Part shown: positions 52,777 through 61,030 of the stretch, one piece after another
Position numbering within the stretch: position 1 is the first letter of the stretch
Layout of the letters: each line of letters opens with the position of its first letter
Assembly (NCBI RefSeq): GCF_001687325.1
Contig: NZ_LZRD01000031.1
Location: 1-64,000, forward strand
Direction: 5' to 3'
DNA length: 64,000 nucleotides
From: Streptomyces sp. PTY087I2
Lineage (GTDB): Bacteria; Actinomycetota; Actinomycetes; Streptomycetales; Streptomycetaceae
Made by a program: the position numbers and the translations under genes
Notes under the pieces: generated by a model
What the model was told of the DNA's origin: nothing
The model's database searches: none
Seen by the model: the letters and a program-made list of their open reading frames with translations, nothing else

Positions 52777-53122
52777 GCGGCGCTCCTTTCCCTGATGGTG
52801 CGTGGTTCACGCGGGCGCTTCGGTGTGCGGGCGGCGGGACCGGGGTGGACGGGCGGCGGCACGGAGTCGCGGATGCCCGCCGGGTGACGGGGTGGGGCGG
52901 GGGGCCGGTCCTGCGGGAGGGGATTCCGCCTTTCGGAGCCCACCTGATCGATTTGCCCGCTCCTACGCCCTCACGAACGTCCCGCCGGGCGGAAGGTTTC
53001 ACCGCACCCCGAACTCCCGTCCGGGTATGTCCGAACTCCTGCCCGAAGGTCGTGGACATCGGACGTACCGCCTACTCCCGCGGGCGTATGCGGCCGGACG
53101 CTCCGCCTCCTACCGTGAGGGG
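52777..53122. other. 346-bp divergent control region
   Basis: Lies between the amidase and the histidine kinase. No gene seen. It contains two direct copies of CCGAACTCC (near 53008 and 53030), a 20-bp operator-like motif at 53071-53090, and TACCGT (53111-53116), a -10-like element 6 nt before the kinase GTG. Confidence 0.5.
53071..53090. promoter_or_regulatory. operator-like motif before histidine kinase
   Basis: CCTACTCCCGCGGGCGTATG matches, at 17 of 20 positions, the palindrome at 55093-55112 upstream of the ABC transporter. It ends 20 bp before the -10 element of the kinase gene. Candidate binding site of the response regulator at 54417. Confidence 0.6.
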
Positions 53123-54373
53123 GTGATGACCTTGGACCGCCTGGCCGCCGGGGTGCGGGCGCTGCCGCCGATCGTCGCGGATCTGCTGGTGGTGGCGGTG
53201 GTGGGGGCGTTCACCACCGCCGACGCGGCCGTCAACGAGCCCGGCTACCGGCAGGCCGACGCGCTGACCTGGGCCCTCCTCGTGGTCTCGCTGGCGGCGC
53301 TCGTCGTACGCCGCCGTTGGCCCGTTCCGGTGGTCTGCGTGACCGGGGCGGCCTGCGCCGGGTGGGCGCTGCACGGGCACATCGGCGAGCTGCTGAACCT
53401 CCCGGTGATCGTGGCGCTGTACACGGTCGCGGTGCTGGGGGACCGCCGGCGCACCCTGTGGACCGGGGCGATCGCGGCGACTGTCTCCGGCCTGGTGGCG
53501 CTGAAGGTCGGCCGGGACGTGGTCAACCCGCAGGGGCTGCCCGTCCTGGAGATGGTCTGGCCGCTCGTCCCGCTGCTCCTGGGCGAGGTCGTGCGGACCC
53601 GCCGGGAGCTGCTCGCGGAGTACGCGGCGCGCGCCGCCCGGGCCGAGGAGGACCGCGAACGGGAGGCCGACCGCCGGGTCCGCCAGGAGCGGGTGCGGGT
53701 CGCCCGGGAGATCCACGACATCCTCGCGCACACGGTGAGCGCGATGACCGTGCAGGCCGGTGTGGCGCTCGACGCGCTGGACGCCGCGCCGGAGGTGTCG
53801 CGGCAGGCGATGACCCAGGTTCGGGCTTCGGGCAAGGAGGCCGTACGGGAGCTGCGCGCCACGCTGTCGGTGCTGCGCGCGGCGGAGTCCACGGCCCCGG
53901 CGCCCCGCCTCGACCAGCTGGCGGAACTGGTCGCGGGGGTCGAGGCGGGCGGCGTACGGGTCAGCCTGCGGCGGGACACCCGGGACGCCCCGCTTCCCGC
54001 GGTCGTCGAGGCCACGGCGTACCGGATCGTGCAGGAGGCGCTGACCAACGTGGTGAAGCACTCCGCGGCGCGGCACGCGGCCGTGTCGGTGACCTGCGAC
54101 GACGGCCGGCTGACCGTCGAGGTGGTCGACGAGGGCCCACCGGCGCGCCTGCCCGCCGCCTCGGACTCGGAGCGGGGTTTCGGCCTGATCGGCATGCGGG
54201 AGCGGGCGGTCGCGGTGGGCGGCGACGTCCGTCACGGCCCGGTGCCGGGCGGCGGATTCCGCGTCCGCGCCGAACTGCCGACGGAAGCCGGTCCACCGAC
54301 GGAAGCCGGTCCACCGACGGAAGCCGGTCCGCCGACGGAAGCCGGACCACCGACGGAAGGAGCGTCCCCATGA
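53123..54373 (+). CDS. two-component sensor histidine kinase (NarL-type) with repeat tail
   Basis: A 416-residue kinase with four or five N-terminal TM segments (e.g. IVADLLVVAVVGAFTTADAA, ALLVVSLAALVV, VIVALYTVAVLGD), a coiled-coil (YAARAARAEEDREREADRRV), the HisKA_3 phospho-acceptor His198 (VAREIHDILAHTVSAMTVQA) and ATPase motifs (YRIVQEALTNVVKHSAARHA, FGLIGMRERAVAVGG). The last about 30 residues are PTEAGP repeats encoded by an 18-bp minisatellite. The GTG at 53123 fits a leaderless start after TACCGT; ATG 53126 is the next choice. Pairs with the regulator at 54417. Confidence 0.92.
   Translation: MMTLDRLAAGVRALPPIVADLLVVAVVGAFTTADAAVNEPGYRQADALTWALLVVSLAALVVRRRWPVPVVCVTGAACAGWALHGHIGELLNLPVIVALYTVAVLGDRRRTLWTGAIAATVSGLVALKVGRDVVNPQGLPVLEMVWPLVPLLLGEVVRTRRELLAEYAARAARAEEDREREADRRVRQERVRVAREIHDILAHTVSAMTVQAGVALDALDAAPEVSRQAMTQVRASGKEAVRELRATLSVLRAAESTAPAPRLDQLAELVAGVEAGGVRVSLRRDTRDAPLPAVVEATAYRIVQEALTNVVKHSAARHAAVSVTCDDGRLTVEVVDEGPPARLPAASDSERGFGLIGMRERAVAVGGDVRHGPVPGGGFRVRAELPTEAGPPTEAGPPTEAGPPTEAGPPTEGASP
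54278..54359. repeat. 18-bp tandem repeat at the kinase 3' end
   Basis: Units CCGACGGAAGCCGGTCCA start at 54278, 54296, 54314, 54332 and 54350 (last partial), in frame, encoding PTEAGP repeats. Related ACCGACGGA words continue to 54412 across the kinase/regulator junction. Confidence 0.9.
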
Positions 54374-54420
54374 CCGACGGAGGAAGCGGCCCGATGACCG
54401 ACGGACGGAGTGGGCCATGA
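54370..54420 (+). CDS. possible 16-codon linker ORF
   Basis: ATG 54370 overlaps the kinase stop (ATGA) and its own stop overlaps the regulator start (ATGA). It encodes MTDGGSGPMTDGRSGP, two copies of an 8-residue unit. It looks like a by-product of duplication of the original ATGA junction, which would still let ribosomes pass from kinase to regulator. May not be a functional peptide. Confidence 0.35.
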   Translation: MTDGGSGPMTDGRSGP

Positions 54421-55085
54421 CCGTCCGTGTGGTCCTCGCCGACGACCAGACCGTCGTACGGGCCGGATTCCGCGCCCTCCTCGACCTCACCGACGACCTG
54501 GTCGTCGTCGCGGAGGCGGCCGACGGGGCCCGGGCCGTCGAGACGGTCCGGACGACCCGCCCGGACGTCGTCCTGATGGACATCCGGATGCCCGGTGTCG
54601 ACGGCCTGGAGGCCACCCGCCGGATCGCCGAGGACCGCTCGCTCGACCAGGTCCGGGTGGTCATGCTCACCACGTACCAGGTCGACGCGTACGTCTTCGA
54701 GGCGCTGCGCCACGGCGCCGCGGGCTTTCTGCTCAAGGACATCGAACCGGACGACCTGCGCTCCGCGATCCGCACGGTCGCGGCGGGCCGCAGCCTGCTC
54801 GCCCCCGCCGTCACCCGCCAGGTGATCGAGGAGTTCGCCCGGCTGAAGGCCCCCGAGGCGGCGGGCGCCGAACGGCTCGCCGTGCTGACCGGCCGGGAGC
54901 GCGAGGTGATGGCGCTCGTCGCCGCCGGGCTGTCCAACGAGGAGATCGGCCGGGCGCTGATCATGAGCCCGCTGACCGCGAAGACCCATGTCAGCCGGAC
55001 CATGACCAAGCTGGGCGCCCGCGACCGGGCGCAGCTGGTGGTGATGGCGTACGAAACGGGCCTGGTCAGAGCAGGCGAAGGCTGA
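54417..55085 (+). CDS. NarL/FixJ-family response regulator
   Basis: A 222-residue regulator. Receiver domain: VVLADDQTVVRAGFRALL, phospho-acceptor Asp55 (VVLMDIRMPGVDG), VMLTTYQVDAYVFEA and AAGFLLKDIEP. LuxR HTH: LTGREREVMALVAAGLSNEE, LTAKTHVSRTMTKLGARDRA. It very probably controls the ABC transporter at 55168, given the adjacency and the shared 20-bp motif; this TCS-ABC layout is a common drug or peptide-stress module. Confidence 0.94.
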   Translation: MTVRVVLADDQTVVRAGFRALLDLTDDLVVVAEAADGARAVETVRTTRPDVVLMDIRMPGVDGLEATRRIAEDRSLDQVRVVMLTTYQVDAYVFEALRHGAAGFLLKDIEPDDLRSAIRTVAAGRSLLAPAVTRQVIEEFARLKAPEAAGAERLAVLTGREREVMALVAAGLSNEEIGRALIMSPLTAKTHVSRTMTKLGARDRAQLVVMAYETGLVRAGEG

Positions 55086-55088
55086 AGC

Positions 55089-55116
55089 GGTCCCTACTCC
55101 GGCGGGAGTAGGGACC
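55089..55116. promoter_or_regulatory. inverted repeat upstream of ABC transporter
   Basis: Perfect 12-bp arms GGTCCCTACTCC / GGAGTAGGGACC with loop GGCG, 3 bp after the regulator stop and about 38 bp before the transporter's -10 element. The inner 20 bp recur upstream of the kinase gene (53071). Operator is favoured; it could double as a terminator. Confidence 0.65.
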
Positions 55117-55167
55117 GGCTCCCGCCGGAGGATTCGCGGTCGGGCCCCCGCTCGTAGCGTCGGCCGC

Positions 55168-56127
55168 ATGATCGAAGCAACGGAACTCACCAAACGCTAC
55201 GGCGCACGGACCGCCGTGGACCGGCTGTCGTTCACCGTCCGGCCCGGCCGGGTGACCGGCTTCCTCGGCCCGAACGGCGCCGGCAAATCGACCACCATGC
55301 GCCTGATCCTCGGCCTGGACTCCGCGAGCGCGGGACGGGTCACCGTGGGCGGGAAGGCCTACACGGACCTGCCCGTACCGCTGCGGGCGGTCGGCTCGCT
55401 GCTCGACGCCAAGGGCGTCCACGGCGGCCGCTCCGCCTACCACCACCTGGCCGGACTCGCCGCGAGCAACGGCATCCCGCGCCGCCGTGTCGAGGAGGTC
55501 CTCGACCTGGTCGGGCTGCCCGAGGAGACGGCCCGTCGGCGCACCAAGGGCTTCTCGCTCGGCATGGGCCAGCGGCTCGGGATCGCGGCGGCGCTGATCG
55601 GCGACCCGGAGGTGCTGATCCTCGACGAACCGGTCAACGGCCTCGACACCGAGGGCATCCGCTGGATCCGGGGACTGATGCGGTCGCTGGCTGCGGAGGG
55701 CCGCACGGTCTTCCTCTCCAGCCACCTCATGAGCGAGATGGAGCTGACGGCCGACCACATCGTCGTGATCGGACAGGGCCGGCTCCTCGCCGACACGACC
55801 ATGCGCGACTTCATCGAGACCAACTCCCGCGCGCACACGCTCGTACGGTCCCCCGAACCGGAGAAGCTCCGGGCCCTGCTGGAGACGGCGGGGGCGCAGG
55901 TCCGCCTGGAACCCATGGGCGGCTGGCGGGTCGAAGGGCCGGACGCCGCCGCCATCGGCGACCTGGCCCGCGACCACGGCGTCGCCGTCCATGAACTCAC
56001 CCCCGCCCACTCCTCCTTGGAGGAGGTCTACACGGCGCTCTCGCAATCCTCGGTGGAGTACCGCACCGAGGACCGATCCACCGAGGACCGTCCCGCCGCG
56101 CCCAGCCGGAAGGAGACAGTCCGATGA
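55168..56127 (+). CDS. ABC transporter ATP-binding protein (drug-export type)
   Basis: A 319-residue ATPase: Walker A GFLGPNGAGKSTTMRLIL (P-loop at about residues 34-41), signature FSLGMGQRLGIAAALIGDPE, Walker B VLILDEPVNGLD, H-loop LSSHLMSEMELTADH. The C-terminal part contains the DUF4162-like extension usual in DrrA/BcrA-type exporters. TAGCGT at 55155-55160, 7 nt upstream of the ATG, and no RBS: probably leaderless. Overlaps the permease gene by ATGA. Confidence 0.94.
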   Translation: MIEATELTKRYGARTAVDRLSFTVRPGRVTGFLGPNGAGKSTTMRLILGLDSASAGRVTVGGKAYTDLPVPLRAVGSLLDAKGVHGGRSAYHHLAGLAASNGIPRRRVEEVLDLVGLPEETARRRTKGFSLGMGQRLGIAAALIGDPEVLILDEPVNGLDTEGIRWIRGLMRSLAAEGRTVFLSSHLMSEMELTADHIVVIGQGRLLADTTMRDFIETNSRAHTLVRSPEPEKLRALLETAGAQVRLEPMGGWRVEGPDAAAIGDLARDHGVAVHELTPAHSSLEEVYTALSQSSVEYRTEDRSTEDRPAAPSRKETVR

Positions 56128-56882
56128 CGACGACAGCCGCTCCCGGGGCCCAGGCCCTGGCTTACGAGTGGATCAAGTTCCGCAGTGTCCGCTCCACGGT
56201 GTGGACGACGGTGGCGACCGCCGCACTCCCCGTTCTGGGCGCGGTGTTCGTCGCCACGACCGGAAGCCTCCAGTCCGACGACACGGTCCTGGGCGGCAGC
56301 CTCACCCTCTCCGTCGTCGCCCAGATGCTGGCGGCGGTGGTGGGCGCGCTGGTGGTGACGGGGGAGTACAGCAGCGGCACCATCCGGACGACGTTCGCGG
56401 CCCGCCCCCGCCGCTCCACGGTCCTCGCCGCCAAGGCCGCACTGGTGGCGGGCGTGATGTACGTCCTCGCCCTGGCCTCCTGCACGCTCGCCTACCTCGT
56501 CGGGGACGCCCTCCTGCCCGAGGGCCGGTACGCCCAGGGCGAGCCGCTGCCCGCCCTGTTCGGGATCGCCGCGTCTTTCGCGGTGGCCGCCGTGCTGGGC
56601 CTCGCCGTCGGCACCCTGATCCGCCACTCCGCCGGGGCGGTCACCACGGCGATCGGCCTGCTGCTCCTGCCGTCCCTGTTCGGCCCGCTCTTCGGCGACG
56701 CGGAACGCTGGATCGCCGGTCTCTCCCCGACGGCCGCCCTGGAGAAGCTCACCCAGACCTCGGACGCCGCCGCCGACACGGTGGGCAGCCTGGGCCCCTG
56801 GCCCTCCCTGCTCCTGGTGGCCGGATACACGACGGCGCTGACGCTCGGGGCGCTGGTGCTGCTCCGGCGGCGGGATGTGTAG
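56124..56882 (+). CDS. ABC transporter permease (ABC-2 type)
   Basis: A 252-residue permease with about six TM segments (e.g. VWTTVATAALPVLGAVFVA, LSVVAQMLAAVVGALVVTGE, AALVAGVMYVLALASCTLAY, SLLLVAGYTTALTLGALVLL). The N-terminal YEWIKFRSVRSTVWT and YSSGTIRTTFAARPRR are hallmarks of the family. Membrane partner of the upstream ATPase; substrate unknown, antimicrobial export likely by family. Confidence 0.93.
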   Translation: MTTTAAPGAQALAYEWIKFRSVRSTVWTTVATAALPVLGAVFVATTGSLQSDDTVLGGSLTLSVVAQMLAAVVGALVVTGEYSSGTIRTTFAARPRRSTVLAAKAALVAGVMYVLALASCTLAYLVGDALLPEGRYAQGEPLPALFGIAASFAVAAVLGLAVGTLIRHSAGAVTTAIGLLLLPSLFGPLFGDAERWIAGLSPTAALEKLTQTSDAAADTVGSLGPWPSLLLVAGYTTALTLGALVLLRRRDV

Positions 56883-56951
56883 AGAGGCCCGGGGCCCCGT
56901 CGCTTACGCCGCCATGACGCCGGGCCCGCTAACGTCCCCCTGACCGACGAA

Positions 56952-56974
56952 AGGCCCTCCTGCGCGGAGGGCCT
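56952..56974. terminator. hairpin between permease and tRNA genes
   Basis: 9-bp arms AGGCCCTCC / GGAGGGCCT, loop TGCGC, 70 bp after the permease stop and 20 bp beyond the 3' end of the convergent tRNA gene. Serves both. Confidence 0.75.
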
Positions 56975-56993
56975 CACGGTCGTGCGGTCGGTG

Positions 56994-57066
56994 CGCCCCC
57001 GGCAGGACTCGAACCTGCGGCCAAGCGCTTAGAAGGCGCCTGCTCTATCCACTGAGCTACGGGGGC
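56994..57066 (-). tRNA. tRNA-Arg (anticodon TCT)
   Basis: 73 nt, read on the minus strand. Acceptor stem GCCCCCG pairs fully with CGGGGGC; D arm GCTCAGTGGATAGAGC; anticodon loop CTTCTAA gives TCT (reads AGA); T arm CAGGTTCGAGTCCTG. CCA is not encoded. A tRNA-Arg is a frequent integration site, but no integrase or duplicated 3' end was found next to it. Confidence 0.97.
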
Positions 57067-57141
57067 CGGGAGTCCTGATCGGTGGTTCCGTGGCCGTGCC
57101 GGGACAAGGATAGGGCTCCGATCCCCTGGACCCGGTTGCTT

Positions 57142-57195
57142 CACCTGCGTGGCACGATGTGGAGGTTCGGTGAAGCGAACCGATAATCGCAGGTG
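57142..57195 (+). ncRNA. possible structured RNA or 5'-UTR element
   Basis: An outer 8-bp stem CACCTGCG (57142-57149) / CGCAGGTG (57188-57195) encloses an inner 6-bp stem GGTTCG (57164-57169) / CGAACC (57176-57181). It lies between the tRNA and dynA. The following GTGGGTGCGATTCCCGC resembles a tRNA T-arm but lacks TTC, so I do not call it a tRNA. Confidence 0.25.
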
Positions 57196-57363
57196 GGTGC
57201 GATTCCCGCAGCGCTTTTCGCTCACTGCGCGCCGGGTGTTGTGCACTCGTTATGCCCCTGCCCCACTCGTCCCCTCTGTCCTGACTCTGTCCAGAGGGTG
57301 GAACCGCCGCGCAGAGGGGTCTATACGCTTCAAAAAGGCTCCAAAATTGGGCATTCTTCGCAT

Positions 57364-59016
57364 GTGGTGACCATGGACGTACGGCCTCAGCTCATCGACG
57401 CACTTTCCGCCCTGCGCGACCGTGTCGCCGCCGTGCGTCTCCCACTGCCCCTGCCGGGGGCCGAACGCGCCCGGCAGACCAGGGTCGAACTCCTCGCCCA
57501 GCTCGACGACTACCTCCTGCCACGTCTCAAGGACCCCGAGGCGCCGCTGCTCGCCGTGATCGGCGGATCCACCGGGGCCGGGAAGTCCACCCTGGTCAAC
57601 TCGCTGGTGGGGTGCCGGGTCAGCGAGGCCGGGGTGCTGCGGCCCACCACCCGGACCCCGGTGCTGGTCTGCCACCCGGACGACCACCACTGGTTCGCGG
57701 GCGTACGGGTGCTGCCGCAGCTCACCCGGATCTGGCTGCCGCCGGGGCAGACGCCCGACCCGGACGGTCTTGACGACCTCGCCGCGCGCGGAGGGGACGG
57801 CGAGGGTGCTCTGCGGGTGGAGACCGCCGTCAGCCTGCCGCGCGGGCTCGCCATCCTGGACGCCCCCGACATCGACTCGCTCGTCGTCCGCAACCGTGTC
57901 CTCGCCGCCGAACTCATCTGCGCCGCCGACGTCTGGGTCATGGTCACCACCGCCTCGCGCTACGCCGACGCCGTGCCCTGGCATCTGCTGCGTACCGCGA
58001 AGGAGTACGACGCCGCCCTCGTCACCGTCCTCGACCGGGTGCCCCACCAGGTCATCGCCGAGGTGTCCCGGCAGTACGCGGCCCTGCTGACCCGGTCCGG
58101 ACTCGGGGACGTACCCCGGTTCACCATCCCCGAACTGCCCGAGTCCACCGGCGGCGGCAGCGGACTGCTCCCCACCAGCGCCGTCGCCCCGCTGCGCGCC
58201 TGGCTCGCCCACCGGGCCCAGGACCCCGCCGCCCGGCAGCAGGCGGTGGGGCGTACCGCGTCCGGCGTCATCGAGTCGCTCAACGTACGGATGCCCGCCC
58301 TGGCCTCCGCCGTCGCCGCCCAGTACGCCGCATCCGTACGGCTCACCGCGGCGGTCGACGAGGCGTACGGCAAGGAGGCCACCCGGATCCGCCGGCGGCT
58401 GAAGAACGGGGCGGTGCTCTCCGGGGACGCGCGGACCCGGTGGCGCGGCTACCCCCTCTACAGCTCGCCCGAGGAACTTCTCGAAGCCCTCGTCGACAGC
58501 CTGGTGGCCCTGCTCCAGTGCTCGGTCTCCGCCGCCGACGAACAGATCTGCACCCACTGGCGCCGCGAACCCGCCGGGGCCCTGTTCCGGTTCGAGGACG
58601 CCGGGCGGGAGGCCGGGGGCTGGGGTCCCGCCGAGGACGTCGAAGGGCGGATCGCCGTCGCCGTACGCCGGTGGCGCCGGGTCCTGGAGGAACTGGCCGA
58701 GGAGGAGGTGCGCCAGCTCGACCGCAGCGTGGCACCCGCCCCCGAGAGCGTCGCCGCCCTCCTCGCGGCCGCCCTGCTCGGCGGGCGGCGCGCCCGTACG
58801 GCGGGGGAGCAGCTCGCCGAACGCATCGGCGCCCAGGGCGCGCTGCGCCTCCGCGACAAGGGCGGCGCACAGCTGACGGCCTCCCTGGACCAGATCCTCG
58901 GCGGCGAACGCGAACGCCGCCTCGCCCCGCTCGACGCGCTCGACGTCGCCCCAGAACCCCAGGCCGAACTGATCGCCGCGCTTTCCGTACTACAGAAGGA
59001 GAGGTGGCAGCGATGA
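57364..59016 (+). CDS. dynA: dynamin-like GTPase DynA
   Basis: A 550-residue GTPase. P-loop GGSTGAGKST at about 67-76; LRPTTRTPVLVCHP is the switch I region; GLAILDAPDIDSL the switch II (DxxG-like DAPD); TVLDRVP stands in for the TKxD motif. The rest is helical with no TM. Gene order DynA-DynB-ssbB matches the Streptomyces dynamin operon whose products stabilise FtsZ rings in sporulation septa, which is the basis for the name. GTG 57364 is chosen (MVTMDVRPQL); ATG 57373 is possible. Overlaps dynB by ATGA. Confidence 0.85.
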   Translation: MVTMDVRPQLIDALSALRDRVAAVRLPLPLPGAERARQTRVELLAQLDDYLLPRLKDPEAPLLAVIGGSTGAGKSTLVNSLVGCRVSEAGVLRPTTRTPVLVCHPDDHHWFAGVRVLPQLTRIWLPPGQTPDPDGLDDLAARGGDGEGALRVETAVSLPRGLAILDAPDIDSLVVRNRVLAAELICAADVWVMVTTASRYADAVPWHLLRTAKEYDAALVTVLDRVPHQVIAEVSRQYAALLTRSGLGDVPRFTIPELPESTGGGSGLLPTSAVAPLRAWLAHRAQDPAARQQAVGRTASGVIESLNVRMPALASAVAAQYAASVRLTAAVDEAYGKEATRIRRRLKNGAVLSGDARTRWRGYPLYSSPEELLEALVDSLVALLQCSVSAADEQICTHWRREPAGALFRFEDAGREAGGWGPAEDVEGRIAVAVRRWRRVLEELAEEEVRQLDRSVAPAPESVAALLAAALLGGRRARTAGEQLAERIGAQGALRLRDKGGAQLTASLDQILGGERERRLAPLDALDVAPEPQAELIAALSVLQKERWQR

Positions 59017-60914
59017 CTGCCGTCACGGACGAGGACCACGGCAAGGGCGACAACGCGGGGAAGCCGGACGGGCGCTGGGACGACGGGCTCATCGCCCGGC
59101 GTGCGGCGGCGGCCGAGGCCCGGGAGGCCGGGGAAACCGCGCCGCCCGCGCCCGCCGGGGACGACGCGGAGCCGCAGGTCGAGGCGTACGCCCCCGCCGA
59201 CGGACCGCTGCCCACCCGGCTCGACGCCCTGCGCGAACTCGTCGGGCTCTCCCGCGCCCGGCTCGACCGGGACACCCTCGCCGAGGCGGGCCGCGTGCTG
59301 GACGAGGCGGCGGCCAGGCAGCGGCTCTCCTCCCGGCACACGGTCATCGCCATCGCGGGAGCCACCGGCAGCGGGAAGTCGACCCTGTTCAACGCGCTCG
59401 CCGGCGCCCCGATCTCCGACACCGGGCTGCGCCGGCCCACCACCTCCCAGCCCATCGCGTGCAGCTGGACCGACGGGGCCGCCGGGCTGCTGGACCGCCT
59501 CGCCGTCCCCGGACGGCTGCGCCGCAGGCCCCACCCGGGCCCCGCCGCGTTCGACGAAGCGCTCCAGGGGCTCGTCCTCGTCGATCTGCCCGACCACGAC
59601 TCGGCGGCCACCGAACACCGCGACCAGGTGGACCGGGTGCTGGCCCTGGTCGACGCGGTGATCTGGGTCGTCGACCCGGAGAAGTACGCCGACGCCGCCC
59701 TCCACGAACGCTATCTGCGCCCCCTCGCCGGACACGCGGAGGTCACCTTCGTCGTCCTCAACCAGACCGACCGGCTGCCCGGCGAGGCCGCCGACCTGGT
59801 CCTGGACGACCTCCGTCGCCTCCTCGACGAGGACGGCATCGCGCTCGGCGAGCACGGCGAACCCGGCGCCACCGTCATGTCCCTGTCCGCGCTCACCGGC
59901 GACGGGGTCCCCGAACTCCGCGAGATGATCGGCCGGTTCGTCTCCGACCGCACCGCCGCCACCCGCCGCCTCTCCGCCGACATCGACGCGGCGGCGGCCC
60001 GGCTGCGCCCGGTGTACGTGGCCAATGGGCGGCCCGGTCTCGGCGAGCGGGCCCGCGAGGAGTTCACCGACCGGCTGGCCGAGGCCGTCGGCGCGGCGGC
60101 CGCCGGGCAGGCCGCCGAGCGGGAGTGGCGCCGCAACGCGAGCCGGGCCTGCGGGACGCCGTGGCTGCGGCTCTGGCGCTGGTACGAGAACCGGGGCCTG
60201 CCCGGCAGCCTGGACCGGATGGGCCAGGCGCTCACCCCGCCCGAGGAGGAGCTGACGGCCCGGCAGCGGGTCGAGCAGGCGGTGCGGATCGTCGCGGACG
60301 ACGCCGCCGACGGGCTGCCCGGACCCTGGGCACAGGCGGTGCGGGAGGCCGCGTTCACCGGGGCGCAGGGGCTGCCCGAGGCGCTGGACGAACTGGCGGT
60401 CAAGGCGGGGGCCCCGGGCGCTTCCAAGCGGGGCGGCGGCGGTACGGAGACGGGGCGGGGCGCGGTCGGTGGTGCATCGCTCGGCGGCGCACCGGTCGGG
60501 GGCGCATCGCTCGGTGGCACACCGCTCGGCGGCGGGCGGCCGCCCAAGCCGCCCCGGCCGAAGTGGTGGCCCGCCGCGGTGCTGGCCCAGGCGTCGATGA
60601 CACTCCTCCAGATCTTCGGCGGGCTGTGGCTGGCCGGCCAGATCATCGGCGTCCTGGAGCCGGGGCTCGTCACCCCCGCGCTCATCATGCTGGCCGGCGT
60701 CGTCGGCGGCCCGCTGGTCGAGTGGGCCTGCGCGGCGGCCATCCGGGGACCGGCCAGACGGTACGGGCAGGACGCCGAGCGGCGGCTGCGCGAGGCGGCG
60801 GCCGGCTGCGGCCGGGCCAGGGTCCTCGACCCGGTCGCGGCCGAGCTGGTGCGCTACCGGGAAGTGCGCGAGCGGTACGTGACGGTGACGGAGTTTTCCA
60901 CAACCGGCCGGTAG
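59013..60914 (+). CDS. dynB: dynamin-like membrane GTPase DynB
   Basis: A 633-residue GTPase with a C-terminal membrane hairpin. P-loop GATGSGKSTLFNALAG at about 116-131, LRRPTTSQPIACSW (switch I), LVDLPDHDSAA (DxPD switch II), VLNQTDRLPG (TxxD-like). Two TM helices (about 525-580; LLQIFGGLWLAGQIIGVLEP, VTPALIMLAGVVGGPLVEWA) anchor it. A Gly-rich repeat GGASLGGAPVGGASLGGTPL precedes them. Expected to act with DynA at sporulation septa. The ATG overlaps the dynA stop, preceded by AAGGAGAGG. Confidence 0.85.
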   Translation: MTAVTDEDHGKGDNAGKPDGRWDDGLIARRAAAAEAREAGETAPPAPAGDDAEPQVEAYAPADGPLPTRLDALRELVGLSRARLDRDTLAEAGRVLDEAAARQRLSSRHTVIAIAGATGSGKSTLFNALAGAPISDTGLRRPTTSQPIACSWTDGAAGLLDRLAVPGRLRRRPHPGPAAFDEALQGLVLVDLPDHDSAATEHRDQVDRVLALVDAVIWVVDPEKYADAALHERYLRPLAGHAEVTFVVLNQTDRLPGEAADLVLDDLRRLLDEDGIALGEHGEPGATVMSLSALTGDGVPELREMIGRFVSDRTAATRRLSADIDAAAARLRPVYVANGRPGLGERAREEFTDRLAEAVGAAAAGQAAEREWRRNASRACGTPWLRLWRWYENRGLPGSLDRMGQALTPPEEELTARQRVEQAVRIVADDAADGLPGPWAQAVREAAFTGAQGLPEALDELAVKAGAPGASKRGGGGTETGRGAVGGASLGGAPVGGASLGGTPLGGGRPPKPPRPKWWPAAVLAQASMTLLQIFGGLWLAGQIIGVLEPGLVTPALIMLAGVVGGPLVEWACAAAIRGPARRYGQDAERRLREAAAGCGRARVLDPVAAELVRYREVRERYVTVTEFSTTGR

Positions 60915-61030
60915 TCCACAGGCCCCGACGCGATTTCCTTCCGGCCCCCACCATGGAGTCCGTACACACCGCCGTACGACGAGGTACGCGCGGTGCGACG
61001 CGGAAGACAAGGAAAGCGGGGGCGGAAAAA

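Noticed and set aside
56994..57066. tRNA-Arg as an attachment site of an integrated element
   Set aside because: No integrase, excisionase, or repeated tRNA 3' end within the window; the neighbours are core genes.
57142..57230. Second tRNA next to tRNA-Arg
   Set aside because: The T-loop is TGCGATT, not TTCRANY, and no complementary acceptor stem or anticodon arm could be drawn.
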